Positions 1 to 6,809 of a stretch of DNA of 13,172 bases are shown piece after piece (position 1 is the stretch's first letter; every line of letters begins with the position of its first letter). The DNA comes from an uncultured Blautia sp. (lineage in GTDB: Bacteria; Bacillota; Clostridia; Lachnospirales; Lachnospiraceae): NCBI GenBank assembly GCA_900553515.1, contig USDN01000072.1:1-13172 (forward strand), read 5' to 3'. The translations under genes and the position numbers were made by a program. The notes beneath the pieces were generated by a model. That model was not told the origin of the DNA. It searched no databases and worked only from the letters and a program-made list of their open reading frames with translations.

Positions 1-122
1 CAGTTAAATCTGCAGTAGAGAGCGGAAGCGCAGCAGCATCCAGACTTGGAGAGCTGGTAGCTACACATGTAATTCCGAGACCACATACAGATGTTGAGAA
101 GATCCTTCCGGTTCTTAAATAA
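1..122 (+). CDS. BMC-domain shell protein, 3' end only (PduA/PduJ/EutM-like)
   Basis: Partial gene; the 5' end lies outside the window. Reading from base 3, 39 residues are visible before a TAA at 120-122. They contain the segments SRLGELVATHVIPRPH and DVEKILP, the classic C-terminal helix and tail of small hexameric BMC-domain shell proteins such as PduA, PduJ and EutM. These hexamers tile the facets of the microcompartment and their central pores pass substrates. The end of the protein falls right after the KILP motif, so there is no long C-terminal extension of the PduK type. The gene is followed by a hairpin and then pduL, which suggests it is the last of an upstream group of shell genes in the same operon. 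PduA cannot be told from PduJ with this fragment. Confidence 0.9.
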   Translation, partial: VKSAVESGSAAASRLGELVATHVIPRPHTDVEKILPVLK

Positions 123-136
123 TCCAGTATCGGTAT

Positions 137-169
137 GTTCCATTCATGCTGATCCGGCATGAATGGAGC
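137..169 (+). promoter_or_regulatory. Intergenic RNA hairpin before pduL
   Basis: A perfect 11-bp inverted repeat: TCCATTCATGC at 139-149 and GCATGAATGGA at 157-167, with a 7-base loop (150-156). A G-U pair and a further G-C pair can extend it to 137/169. No T-run follows, so it is not a normal intrinsic terminator. It sits 15 bases after the shell-gene stop and covers the ATG at 159 that would otherwise look like the pduL start. It could be an mRNA processing or stability element that separates the highly expressed shell message from pduL, or it could modulate translation. The function is inferred. Confidence 0.6.
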
Positions 170-191
170 TTGTACAGAAAGCAGGTGTATC

Positions 192-836
192 TTGGAAACG
201 AATAATATTGAACTGATTACCAAAATGGTCATTGACGCCATTAATCAGAAAGAGGACAAAAGCGACGGCTTTATGGTTCCCATCGGAGTTTCCGCAAGGC
301 ATATCCACCTGACACAGGAGCATGTAGAAGCATTGTTCGGACCAGGATATCAGCTTACGAAAAAGAAAGAGCTGATGGGCGGTCAGTTCGCATCAAACGA
401 GACTGTGACTATTGTAGGTCTGAAGCTTCGTGCGATCGAGAACGTAAGGATCCTTGGACCGGTCCGCAAATCTTCTCAGGTAGAAGTATCTGCTACAGAT
501 GCTATCAAACTTGGAATGAAGGTTCCGGTTCGTGAATCCGGTGATGTGAAAGGCAGTGCTCCCGTTGCCATTGTAGGACCGAAGGGCGCAATTTATCTGA
601 AAGAGGGATGTATTGTGGCTATGCGTCACATTCACATGTCTCCGAAGGATGCACAGGCTGCAGGTGTGAAAGACGGAGATATCGTTTCTGTTAAGGCTGA
701 CAATGAGCGCGGAACTATCTTTAATCATGTAAAGATCCGTGTAGACGACAGTTTTACTCTGGAAATGCATATTGACACTGATGAGGCAAATGCAGCAAAG
801 ATTGCCACAGGCAATACAGTTACTATTATTAAATAA
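192..836 (+). CDS. pduL: PduL-type phosphate propanoyltransferase
   Basis: Converts propionyl-CoA (or another acyl-CoA) plus phosphate to acyl-phosphate and CoA inside the microcompartment, which recycles CoA and leads to ATP by acetate/propionate kinase. The two-barrel PduL fold is recognisable from VPIGVSARHIHLT in the first half and AMRHIHMSPKDA in the second. The paired HxH motifs are His37/39 and His146/148 in the TTG numbering, with a third metal-site His likely at 193 (LEMHID). The TTG at 192 is preferred: AGGTG lies just upstream at 183-187, and the protein then begins with the amphipathic helix ETNNIELITKMVIDAINQ, which looks like an encapsulation peptide, giving 214 aa, near the usual length of about 210. 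The in-frame ATG at 159 has no ribosome binding site and lies inside a hairpin stem. The start is the uncertain part; the identity is not. Confidence 0.93.
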   Translation: METNNIELITKMVIDAINQKEDKSDGFMVPIGVSARHIHLTQEHVEALFGPGYQLTKKKELMGGQFASNETVTIVGLKLRAIENVRILGPVRKSSQVEVSATDAIKLGMKVPVRESGDVKGSAPVAIVGPKGAIYLKEGCIVAMRHIHMSPKDAQAAGVKDGDIVSVKADNERGTIFNHVKIRVDDSFTLEMHIDTDEANAAKIATGNTVTIIK

Positions 837-942
837 TATTCCTCCGAAAATCAGGGGATGCAGCACATGACAGGATCTTATGAGATTTATTGGGCCGCAT
901 CCCTAAAGGAGGATTAGGAAATATATTTATGCGGAGGCTCAC
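837..942 (+). promoter_or_regulatory. Structured pduL-pduN intergenic leader
   Basis: This 106-base gap is long for an operon whose other gaps are 4 to 48 bases. It holds an imperfect stem (GGGATGC at 855-861 with GCATCCC at 897-903, continued past an A/C mismatch by GC/GC), and an inner short hairpin around 876-886 is possible. CCTCCG at 841-846 is exactly complementary to CGGAGG at 932-937, which contains the pduN ribosome binding site. A second strong Shine-Dalgarno-like AAAGGAGG lies at 905-912. The arrangement could hide the pduN ribosome binding site and hold PduN output low, which fits the small number of pentamers needed per compartment. The pairing is seen in the sequence; the regulatory role is inferred. 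Confidence 0.45.
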
Positions 943-946
943 ATGA
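929..946 (+). CDS. Possible five-codon leader ORF overlapping the pduN start
   Basis: ATG at 929-931 opens the frame MRRLT and stops at TGA 944-946, which overlaps the pduN ATG (943-945) as ATGA. A GGAGG at 908-912 lies 16 bases upstream and an AGG at 916-918 lies 10 bases upstream of this ATG, so ribosomes could load here. The pduN ribosome binding site GGAGG (933-937) lies inside the mini-ORF. If translated, it would couple initiation of pduN to a terminating ribosome and would also melt the CCTCCG/CGGAGG pairing described for the gap. So short an ORF can easily arise by chance. Confidence 0.25.
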   Translation: MRRLT

Positions 947-1209
947 TTGTAGGAAAAGTAGTTGGAAGCGTGGTATCCACGCGGAAAAGTGACAAATTGA
1001 TCGGACAGAAATTTATGATTGTAGAGCCGGTGCATCATATGAAATCAGACCTCAGCCAGATCGTTGCTATTGATATTATCGGAGCAGGGATCGGGGAGTA
1101 TGTATTGGTGGCACAAGGAAGCGCAGCAAGAATCGGCTGCGGCGAAGAAACAGCACCTATTGATGCGGCGATAGTCGGAATCATCGATGACGGTGCAGGA
1201 TTGGAGTAA
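943..1209 (+). CDS. pduN: BMC vertex protein, EutN/CcmL family (PduN)
   Basis: An 88-residue protein of the EutN/CcmL family whose pentamers cap the twelve vertices of the icosahedral microcompartment. The start MIVGKVVGSVVSTRK, the internal LIGQKFMIVEP and the later GEYVLVAQGSAAR segment with IDAAIVGIID near the end are typical of the OB-fold pentamer, and the length is the usual one. GGAGG at 933-937 lies 5 bases before the ATG. The stop TAA at 1207-1209 is only 4 bases ahead of pduS. Pentamers are needed in much smaller numbers than hexamers, which makes the unusual leader in front of this gene interesting. Identity as a BMC pentamer is firm; the name pduN rests on the pdu context. Confidence 0.93.
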   Translation: MIVGKVVGSVVSTRKSDKLIGQKFMIVEPVHHMKSDLSQIVAIDIIGAGIGEYVLVAQGSAARIGCGEETAPIDAAIVGIIDDGAGLE

Positions 1210-1213
1210 CGCC

Positions 1214-2542
1214 ATGGAAATCAAAGAATTACAGAAAATAATGCAGGACAATGGTGTGGCAGGTGCCGGCGGCGCCGGATTTCCTACCTATGCAAAGCTG
1301 ACAGACAAAGCGGACACCATTCTCATGAACTGTGCAGAGTGCGAACCATTACTGAAGTTACACAGACAGTTACTGGAAAAGCATGCATATGAGATCATGA
1401 AAACCTTCAGCCTTGTTGCAGAGACTGTTGGTGCTCAGGATGCCATCATCGGAATCAAAAAATCTTATGTGCAGACGATCAAAGCACTTCAGCAGCATAT
1501 TGAGGAATTCCCGAAGGTAAAAATCCATCTTCTTGATGAAGTTTATCCTATGGGTGATGAGGTTGTGCTGATCTATGAAGCTACCGGACGTGTGGTAAGA
1601 CCAGGCGGACTTCCCATCGAGCAGGGAGTCATCGTATTTAATGTAGAGACTATCTATAATGTATATCGTGCCCTGGAAAAACAGATGCCTGTAACAGATA
1701 AATATGTATCTGTTGTTGCGGAAGTAAGCAAACCTGTTACCGTTCGCGTACCGATTGGATGTACACTGGATCAGGTAGTAGAGCAGGCGGGCGAGATTAC
1801 CACAAAGGATGCCGTATATTTTGTCGGCGGACCTATGATGGGACGCATCGGCAGCGGTTCTGATCCTGTAACAAAGACAACAAATGCGATCCTGGTTCTT
1901 CCAAAGGATCATTGCATTGTAATGAAGAAGCAGAGAACTTCTTCCATAGATCTGAAACGAGCAGCATCTATTTGCTGCCAGTGTAATTCATGTACGGATC
2001 TCTGCCCAAGAAATAACCTGGGACATCCCATTGACCCGGCACGCTTTATGAGAGCGGCAGCCAATGGAGATTTCAGAGACCTGAATCCGTATCTGGATTC
2101 TCATTTCTGCTGTTCCTGCGGCGTATGCGAAATGTATGCATGCCCACAGAGTCTGGCTCCCAGAACTCTTCTTCTGGATATGAAAAACGGACTCCGAAAA
2201 GCAGGAATCAGACCGGCACAGGGAGTGGAACCAGTACCGGTACAGCCTTCCAGAGAGTATCGTAAGGTTCCGGAGGAGCGCCTGATGGCTCGCCTTGGTC
2301 TTACAAAATACGATAAGGATGCACCGCTGGATGAAACTCTGGTATCTATTCCGAAGGTAAAGATCCTTCTGAGTCAGCATATCGGTGCTCCGGCACAGGC
2401 AATTGTGAAAACAGGCGATGAAGTAACAAGAGGACAGATGATTGCCAAACCTGCCGACGGATTAAGCGTTGGCATCCACGCAAGTATCTGTGGTAAAGTA
2501 ACTGAAGTAACAGACCGCTACATCATAATTGCAGCAAAGTAG
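1214..2542 (+). CDS. pduS: PduS-like cobalamin reductase (RnfC-like flavin/Fe-S protein)
   Basis: A 442-aa RnfC-like electron carrier that in pdu systems reduces cob(III)alamin and cob(II)alamin so that PduO can re-adenosylate it, taking electrons from NADH via flavin. Visible features: the glycine-rich AGAGGAGFPTYAK near residues 16-28 (nucleotide/flavin domain); a SLBB-like region around 165-205; two 4Fe-4S clusters with Cys254/257/260/264 (followed by Pro) and Cys299/302/305/310 (also followed by Pro); and a C-terminal barrel-sandwich segment (about 378-442) of RnfC type. The ATG at 1214 is chosen because the family starts at MEIKELQ and GGAG sits at 1203-1206; upstream in-frame codons run into pduN. 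Length matches PduS (about 450). It lies directly before pduT, its usual shell partner. Confidence 0.92.
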   Translation: MEIKELQKIMQDNGVAGAGGAGFPTYAKLTDKADTILMNCAECEPLLKLHRQLLEKHAYEIMKTFSLVAETVGAQDAIIGIKKSYVQTIKALQQHIEEFPKVKIHLLDEVYPMGDEVVLIYEATGRVVRPGGLPIEQGVIVFNVETIYNVYRALEKQMPVTDKYVSVVAEVSKPVTVRVPIGCTLDQVVEQAGEITTKDAVYFVGGPMMGRIGSGSDPVTKTTNAILVLPKDHCIVMKKQRTSSIDLKRAASICCQCNSCTDLCPRNNLGHPIDPARFMRAAANGDFRDLNPYLDSHFCCSCGVCEMYACPQSLAPRTLLLDMKNGLRKAGIRPAQGVEPVPVQPSREYRKVPEERLMARLGLTKYDKDAPLDETLVSIPKVKILLSQHIGAPAQAIVKTGDEVTRGQMIAKPADGLSVGIHASICGKVTEVTDRYIIIAAK

Positions 2543-2558
2543 AAAGGACGTGCAGAAA

Positions 2559-3107
2559 ATGAGTAAAGCAATCGGAATGATTGAATTTAAAACAACTGCC
2601 ACAGGCATCACAGCAGCAGATGCCATGGTAAAAACCTCTGACGTAGAAATCGTTGAGGCGCAGACCGTATGTCCGGGCAAATATATTGCAATTATCACTG
2701 GTGATCTCAGTGCGGTAAAGGCGGCTGTTGACGCAGCGGTTACAACTTACGAGGACAAATGTATTGACAGCTTTGTGCTTGGAAATCCTCATGAATCTCT
2801 GTTCCCGGCAATGTACGGGACTACAGTGATTGAGGACATCAGCGCACTTGGTATTTTAGAGACTTACGATGCGGCATCTATCATCGAGGCTGCAGATCAG
2901 GCTGCAAAAACAGCTATCGTAGATGTGATCGAGCTGCGCATTGCAAAAGGAATGTGCGGCAAATCCTTTATGCTGATCACCGGAGAGGTTTCCGCTGTGG
3001 AAGCATCCATCCAGAAGGCGAAAGAGCATGTTGCCGAAAAGGGCATGTATCTGGATTCTTCTGTGATCGCTCATCCGGACAGACGCATGATCGATTCTAT
3101 TTTATAA
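2559..3107 (+). CDS. pduT: Tandem BMC-domain trimeric shell protein PduT
   Basis: A 182-aa protein with two BMC domains in a row: first SKAIGMIEFKTTATGITAAD (residues 2-21), second LGILETYDAASIIEAADQAA (98-117). Such proteins form trimers that look like hexamers. Enterobacterial PduT carries a 4Fe-4S cluster on the three-fold axis, held by Cys108, and is thought to pass electrons with PduS. Here residue 108 appears to be Ile; cysteines are at 38 (TVCPGKY, first pore loop), 68 and 133 (GMCGKS, second pore loop). The ATG at 2559 fits the family start and follows AAAGGA at 2543-2548; 16 bases separate it from pduS. Family and length (about 184) are clear. Whether it binds Fe-S is open. Confidence 0.9.
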   Translation: MSKAIGMIEFKTTATGITAADAMVKTSDVEIVEAQTVCPGKYIAIITGDLSAVKAAVDAAVTTYEDKCIDSFVLGNPHESLFPAMYGTTVIEDISALGILETYDAASIIEAADQAAKTAIVDVIELRIAKGMCGKSFMLITGEVSAVEASIQKAKEHVAEKGMYLDSSVIAHPDRRMIDSIL

Positions 3108-3115
3108 TTTATAAA
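3101..3115. promoter_or_regulatory. Palindrome and -10-like box ahead of deoR (possible operator/promoter)
   Basis: TTTATAA (3101-3107), one T, then TTATAAA (3109-3115) form a perfect 7-1-7 inverted repeat across the pduT stop codon. It contains an exact TATAAT at 3103-3108, 36 bases before the deoR ATG. No convincing -35 box is seen 16-18 bases upstream (the region reads ACAGACGC), so a promoter here would be weak or activator-dependent. It could be an autoregulatory operator for the downstream DeoR protein and an internal promoter for the deoR-pduQ-pduC... section. The site is pure A/T, so chance is a real alternative. Confidence 0.35.
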
Positions 3116-3144
3116 AATAAAGTTCTCAAAAGGGGGCGGGAAAA

Positions 3145-3918
3145 ATGCTGGCATTAGAAAGACGGAATCTTATCCTTGAGAAGCTTCAGACAGAAAAAAG
3201 AGTGGTGGTCAGTGAATTGAGCCAGCTCTATGATGTTTCAGAGGAGACCATACGCCGTGATCTGGATAAGCTTGAAAAAGAAGGGCTTGCCACAAAAAGC
3301 TACGGTGGAGCTGTCATTAATGAAAATGTGAGTATTGACCTGCCCTTTAATATTCGAAAAAACCAGAATGTGGCCGGGAAACAGAAAATGGCAGAGATCG
3401 TTGCATCACTGGTTCAGGACGGAGATCATATTTTTCTGGATGCAAGCACCACGGCAGTATTTATCGCCAAGGCGCTGAAAGAAAAAGAAAGACTTACGGT
3501 GATCACGAATTCTATGGAGATCCTGATCGAGCTTTCCGATGTATCCGGCTGGAATATAATTTCCACAGGCGGTGTAATGAAGGAAGGATATCTTGCTTTT
3601 CTGGGATCCAGAACAGAAGAAGCAATCCGGTCCTATTATGTGGACAAGGTGTTCTTTTCCTGTAAGGCGCTGGATCAGGAATGGGGGATTATGGAATCCC
3701 AGGAGGCTTTTGGCACCACCAAAAAAGCCATGCTTGCCTCCGGACGCCGAAAGATTCTGGTTGTTGACAGTACAAAATTTGATCAGACCGCTTTTTCTGT
3801 AGCCGGAAAACTGCGGGATTTAGATATGGTTGTAACAGACAAAAAGCCTTCTGAAAAGTGGCTTGCATGTTTTACAGATGCGGGGATCGAATGTCGTTAT
3901 CCCCAGATACAGCCATAG
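3145..3918 (+). CDS. DeoR-family transcriptional regulator
   Basis: A 257-aa DNA-binding regulator. Residues 5-58 form the DeoR winged helix-turn-helix with the signature segments VVSELSQLYDVSEETIRRDL and LEKEGLATKSYGGAV. Residues about 75-235 form the isomerase-like sensor domain (DGDHIFLDASTTAVFIA, TVITNSMEIL, VDSTKFDQTAFS). Most relatives are repressors released by a phosphorylated sugar intermediate; in a propanediol operon a fuculose- or rhamnulose-phosphate or a triose-phosphate would be natural, but the ligand cannot be read from sequence. The ribosome binding site is a G-rich stretch (GGGGGCGGG) at 3132-3140. The gene is embedded between pduT and pduQ in the same direction, 37 bases after pduT and 16 bases before pduQ, so it is probably co-transcribed and may control its own operon. 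Confidence 0.9.
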   Translation: MLALERRNLILEKLQTEKRVVVSELSQLYDVSEETIRRDLDKLEKEGLATKSYGGAVINENVSIDLPFNIRKNQNVAGKQKMAEIVASLVQDGDHIFLDASTTAVFIAKALKEKERLTVITNSMEILIELSDVSGWNIISTGGVMKEGYLAFLGSRTEEAIRSYYVDKVFFSCKALDQEWGIMESQEAFGTTKKAMLASGRRKILVVDSTKFDQTAFSVAGKLRDLDMVVTDKKPSEKWLACFTDAGIECRYPQIQP

Positions 3919-3934
3919 AAAAGGAGCATCATAT

Positions 3935-5086
3935 ATGAAGACTTTTGAGATGAAGACAGTCATCCATTTTGGTGAGAATTCACTGGACAGGCTGAGAGAT
4001 ATTCCATATCAGAGAGTTCTGATCATCACAGATCCTTTTGTGGTTCAGAGCGATATGATCCATCTGATCACAGAGCCGCTGAATAAAGGCGGTAAGGACT
4101 ATGATATTTTTCATAATGTAGTTCCGGATGCACCTGTAGATAAGATCGCAGACGGTGTTAAGAAGTTTTTGAGCTTTCAGCCGGATGTGGTCGTAGCAGT
4201 AGGCGGCGGTTCCGCGATTGACTCTTCCAAGGCGATCCGTGAATTTGCCCTGAAGATCAATCACTATGCAGATGTAGGACTGATTGCAATCCCTACGACC
4301 AGCGGTACCGGTTCGGAAGTCACTTCTTTTGCAGTTGTCAATGATACGGAGGCAAAGGTTAAATATCCTCTCGTTTCTGACAGTCTGACAGCAGATGAGG
4401 CGATTCTTGACGCAGAGCTGGTAAAAAGTGTTCCGCCTTCTATTACAGCGGATACCGGTATGGACGTGTTTACGCATGCGCTGGAATCTTATGTCAGCCT
4501 TGATCACAATGAGTTTTCTTCTGCACTGGCAGAAAAATCCATTGAGATCTGCGGTGTGTTCCTCCTGAGAGCTTATCTGGACGGAACAGATATGCATGCC
4601 CGTCAGAAAATGCATGTGGCATCCTGCCTTGCAGGACTTTCCTTCAATACGGCAGGACTTGGAATTACGCACAGTATGGCACATCAGCTTGGCGCGATGT
4701 TCCATATTCCTCATGGAAGAGCAAATGCGATGCTGCTTCCTCATATTGTAGAGTTTAACTCAAATATCAACAAACACAGCAGAAGTCAGAAAGAATATCT
4801 TCCGGCAGTGAAGAGATATGCAAATATCGCCCATATCCTGGGACTGAGTAATTACAATAAGGTAATGAGCGTCCGTTCTCTTGTAAACTGGATTCAGTTT
4901 ATGCTGAAAGAGATGAACATTCCTCTTACTATTCAGGAAATCGGGACAATTACACCGGATGCATACTTTGCGGCAGTAGATAAAATGGCAGAGGCAGCTC
5001 TTGCAGATGCATGTACACCTACGAACCCCAGAGTACCGACCAAGGAAGATATTATCAGGATCTACACAAAACTGTGGTCCTTCTGA
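3935..5086 (+). CDS. pduQ: Iron-dependent alcohol dehydrogenase, PduQ-like 1-propanol dehydrogenase
   Basis: A 383-aa group III (iron-containing) alcohol dehydrogenase. In pdu compartments PduQ reduces propionaldehyde to 1-propanol and regenerates NAD+ for the aldehyde dehydrogenase. Seen: the nucleotide-binding VVAVGGGSAIDSSKA (86-100), PTTSGTGSEVTSFAVV (120-135), and the metal ligands Asp177, His181 (DVFTHALESY), His246 (ITHSMAHQLGA) and His260 (IPHGRANAML), with the same spacing as in FucO-type enzymes. The ATG at 3935 follows AAGGAG (3921-3926) by 8 bases and matches the family N-terminus; an open frame extends further upstream into deoR but is not needed. The substrate could also be 3-hydroxypropionaldehyde if the operon acts on glycerol. 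The FucO-like lactaldehyde reductase is the main alternative, less likely in this position. Confidence 0.88.
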   Translation: MKTFEMKTVIHFGENSLDRLRDIPYQRVLIITDPFVVQSDMIHLITEPLNKGGKDYDIFHNVVPDAPVDKIADGVKKFLSFQPDVVVAVGGGSAIDSSKAIREFALKINHYADVGLIAIPTTSGTGSEVTSFAVVNDTEAKVKYPLVSDSLTADEAILDAELVKSVPPSITADTGMDVFTHALESYVSLDHNEFSSALAEKSIEICGVFLLRAYLDGTDMHARQKMHVASCLAGLSFNTAGLGITHSMAHQLGAMFHIPHGRANAMLLPHIVEFNSNINKHSRSQKEYLPAVKRYANIAHILGLSNYNKVMSVRSLVNWIQFMLKEMNIPLTIQEIGTITPDAYFAAVDKMAEAALADACTPTNPRVPTKEDIIRIYTKLWSF

Positions 5087-5134
5087 TAAAGGAGAACAGG
5101 AGCTGTGAAAGACTTTTCTGAAAAGGTAGACACT

Positions 5135-6799
5135 ATGAAAAGATCGAAAAGAATAGAGGCGCTGGATCGCCGGGCAGTGAATAAAGACGGTTTTATTGAC
5201 GAATGGCCGGAGATGGGATTTGTGGCTATGCACAGTCCGTATGATCCGGAGCCTTCCATAAAAATTGAAGATGGTGTGATCACAGAACTGGACGGAAAGA
5301 AGAGAGAAGACTTTGACTTCCTGGACCAGTTTATTGCAGATTACGCGATCCGTACAGACAGGGCAGAGGTGTCTATGGCGGTTTCTTCTCTGGAAATAGC
5401 CAGAAAGATTGTGGATATCCATGTTTCCCGTAAGGAAATCCTGGAGATCGTATCCGGCATCACACCGGCGAAGATGGCAGAAGTTATCAACTGCCTGAAC
5501 GTGGTGGAGATGATGATGGGTATGCAGAAAATGCGTGCCAGAAAGGTGCCGGGCAACCAGGCACATATCACCAATCTGAAAGATGATCCGGTACAGATCG
5601 CAGCAGATGCTGCAGAGGGAGCATTAAGAGGCTTCAGTGAAGAAGAGACTACCATGGGCGTGGCACGTTATGCACCGTTCAGCGCAATGGCTCTTCTGAT
5701 CGGTTCTCAGGTTGGACGTCCGGGCGTCCTTACACAATGCTCCGCAGAAGAAGCGACGGAGCTGGAACTGGGTATCCGCGGACTGACGACCTATGCAGAA
5801 ACTCTTTCCGTATATGGTACAGAAAAAGTATTTATCGACGGAGATGACACTCCGTATTCCAAAGCATTTCTGAATTCCGCCTATGCTTCCAGAGGTCTGA
5901 AGGTTCGTTTTACCTCAGGCGCAGGCAGCGAGGTTCTGATGGGAAGCAGCGAGATGAAATCCATGCTTTACCTTGAGTGCCGCTGTCTTTATGTAACAAA
6001 GGGAGCAGGAAGTCAGGGTATCCAGAACGGTTCCGTAAGCTGTGTTGGCGTAGCTGCCGGAGTTCCGGCAGGAATCCGTGAGATCATTGGTGAAAACCTT
6101 GTGGCAGCTCTTCTTGGTCTGGAATGTGCTTCCTCCAATGACCAGAGCTTTTCCAACTCAGATATGAGAAGGACTGCAAGGACTATGCTGCAGTTTATGC
6201 CGGGAACAGATTTTATCTTCTCCGGATATGCGGCAGAGCCAAACTATGACAACATGTTTGCAGGCTCCAACTTTGATGCAGAGGATTTTGACGACTATAA
6301 TGTGATGCAGAGAGATATGCAGGTAGACGGAGGCCTTCGCCCGGTTACGGAAGAGGACGTGATCCGTGTACGCCGTACCGCAGGAAAAGCAGTTCAGGCA
6401 GTCTTTAAATATCTTGGACTTACCGAGGTGACAGATGAACAGGTGGAGGCAGTTACCTACGCGCACGGAAGCAAGGATACGCTGAAGCGTGATGCGGCAG
6501 CAGATCTGATGTCTGCAGACGACATGATGAAACGCGGCATTACAGGAGTTGATGTGGTAAAAGCTCTGGCAGAAAGCGGTTATACAGAGCTTGCGGAAAA
6601 CATCCTGAACATGCTGAAACAGAGAGTGATCGGAGATTATATGCATACAGCGGCGATCCTGGACGAGCATTTCCAGGTAATGTCCGGTGTAAATACTCCG
6701 AACGATTATATGGGACCGGGAACCGGGTATCGTGTTTCCGGCAAGCGCTGGGAGGAGATCAAAGCGATTCCTCACAGGATCAATGTAAACGAATTTTAG
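5135..6799 (+). CDS. pduC: B12-dependent diol/glycerol dehydratase, large subunit
   Basis: The catalytic (alpha) subunit, 554 aa, with a TIM barrel that holds adenosylcobalamin at the interface with PduD and converts 1,2-propanediol to propionaldehyde or glycerol to 3-hydroxypropionaldehyde by radical chemistry. It aligns by eye along its whole length with the Klebsiella/Salmonella enzyme. The known active-site residues appear with a one-residue offset: His144 (NQAHITN), Glu171 (EETT), Glu222 (YAETLS), Gln297 (IQNGS), Ser302 (VSC) and Asp336 (SSNDQ). The ATG at 5135 follows AAAAGG (5121-5126) by 8 bases and gives the canonical MxRSKR-type start and length. An in-frame GTG at 5105 with AAAGGAG (5088-5094) would add ten residues and cannot be excluded. 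Diol and glycerol preferences cannot be separated from sequence alone. Confidence 0.96.
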   Translation: MKRSKRIEALDRRAVNKDGFIDEWPEMGFVAMHSPYDPEPSIKIEDGVITELDGKKREDFDFLDQFIADYAIRTDRAEVSMAVSSLEIARKIVDIHVSRKEILEIVSGITPAKMAEVINCLNVVEMMMGMQKMRARKVPGNQAHITNLKDDPVQIAADAAEGALRGFSEEETTMGVARYAPFSAMALLIGSQVGRPGVLTQCSAEEATELELGIRGLTTYAETLSVYGTEKVFIDGDDTPYSKAFLNSAYASRGLKVRFTSGAGSEVLMGSSEMKSMLYLECRCLYVTKGAGSQGIQNGSVSCVGVAAGVPAGIREIIGENLVAALLGLECASSNDQSFSNSDMRRTARTMLQFMPGTDFIFSGYAAEPNYDNMFAGSNFDAEDFDDYNVMQRDMQVDGGLRPVTEEDVIRVRRTAGKAVQAVFKYLGLTEVTDEQVEAVTYAHGSKDTLKRDAAADLMSADDMMKRGITGVDVVKALAESGYTELAENILNMLKQRVIGDYMHTAAILDEHFQVMSGVNTPNDYMGPGTGYRVSGKRWEEIKAIPHRINVNEF

Positions 6800-6809
6800 G
6801 AGGTGCGCC

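Noticed and set aside
858..917. A 19-codon ORF (ATG 858 to TAG 917) in the pduL-pduN gap.
   Set aside because: Its only Shine-Dalgarno-like bases touch the ATG, the peptide has no recognisable features, and the region is better explained as structured RNA.
837..942. Possible cobalamin riboswitch in the pduL-pduN gap.
   Set aside because: The stretch is too short, I see no B12-box-like motif, and the visible pairing is a simple stem plus an anti-Shine-Dalgarno sequence.
5105..5134. GTG at 5105 as the true pduC start, adding ten residues.
   Set aside because: The ATG at 5135 has its own ribosome binding site and gives the canonical family start and 554-residue length; the GTG remains a minor alternative noted in the pduC entry.
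3980..5566. Long open frames on the minus strand opposite pduQ and pduC (254 and 268 codons), with similar ones at 1370-1912, 6158-6841 and 8104-8856.
   Set aside because: They lie opposite strongly recognised genes, their translations are rich in Cys, His and Arg without domain motifs, and they lack ribosome binding sites; they are by-products of plus-strand codon use.
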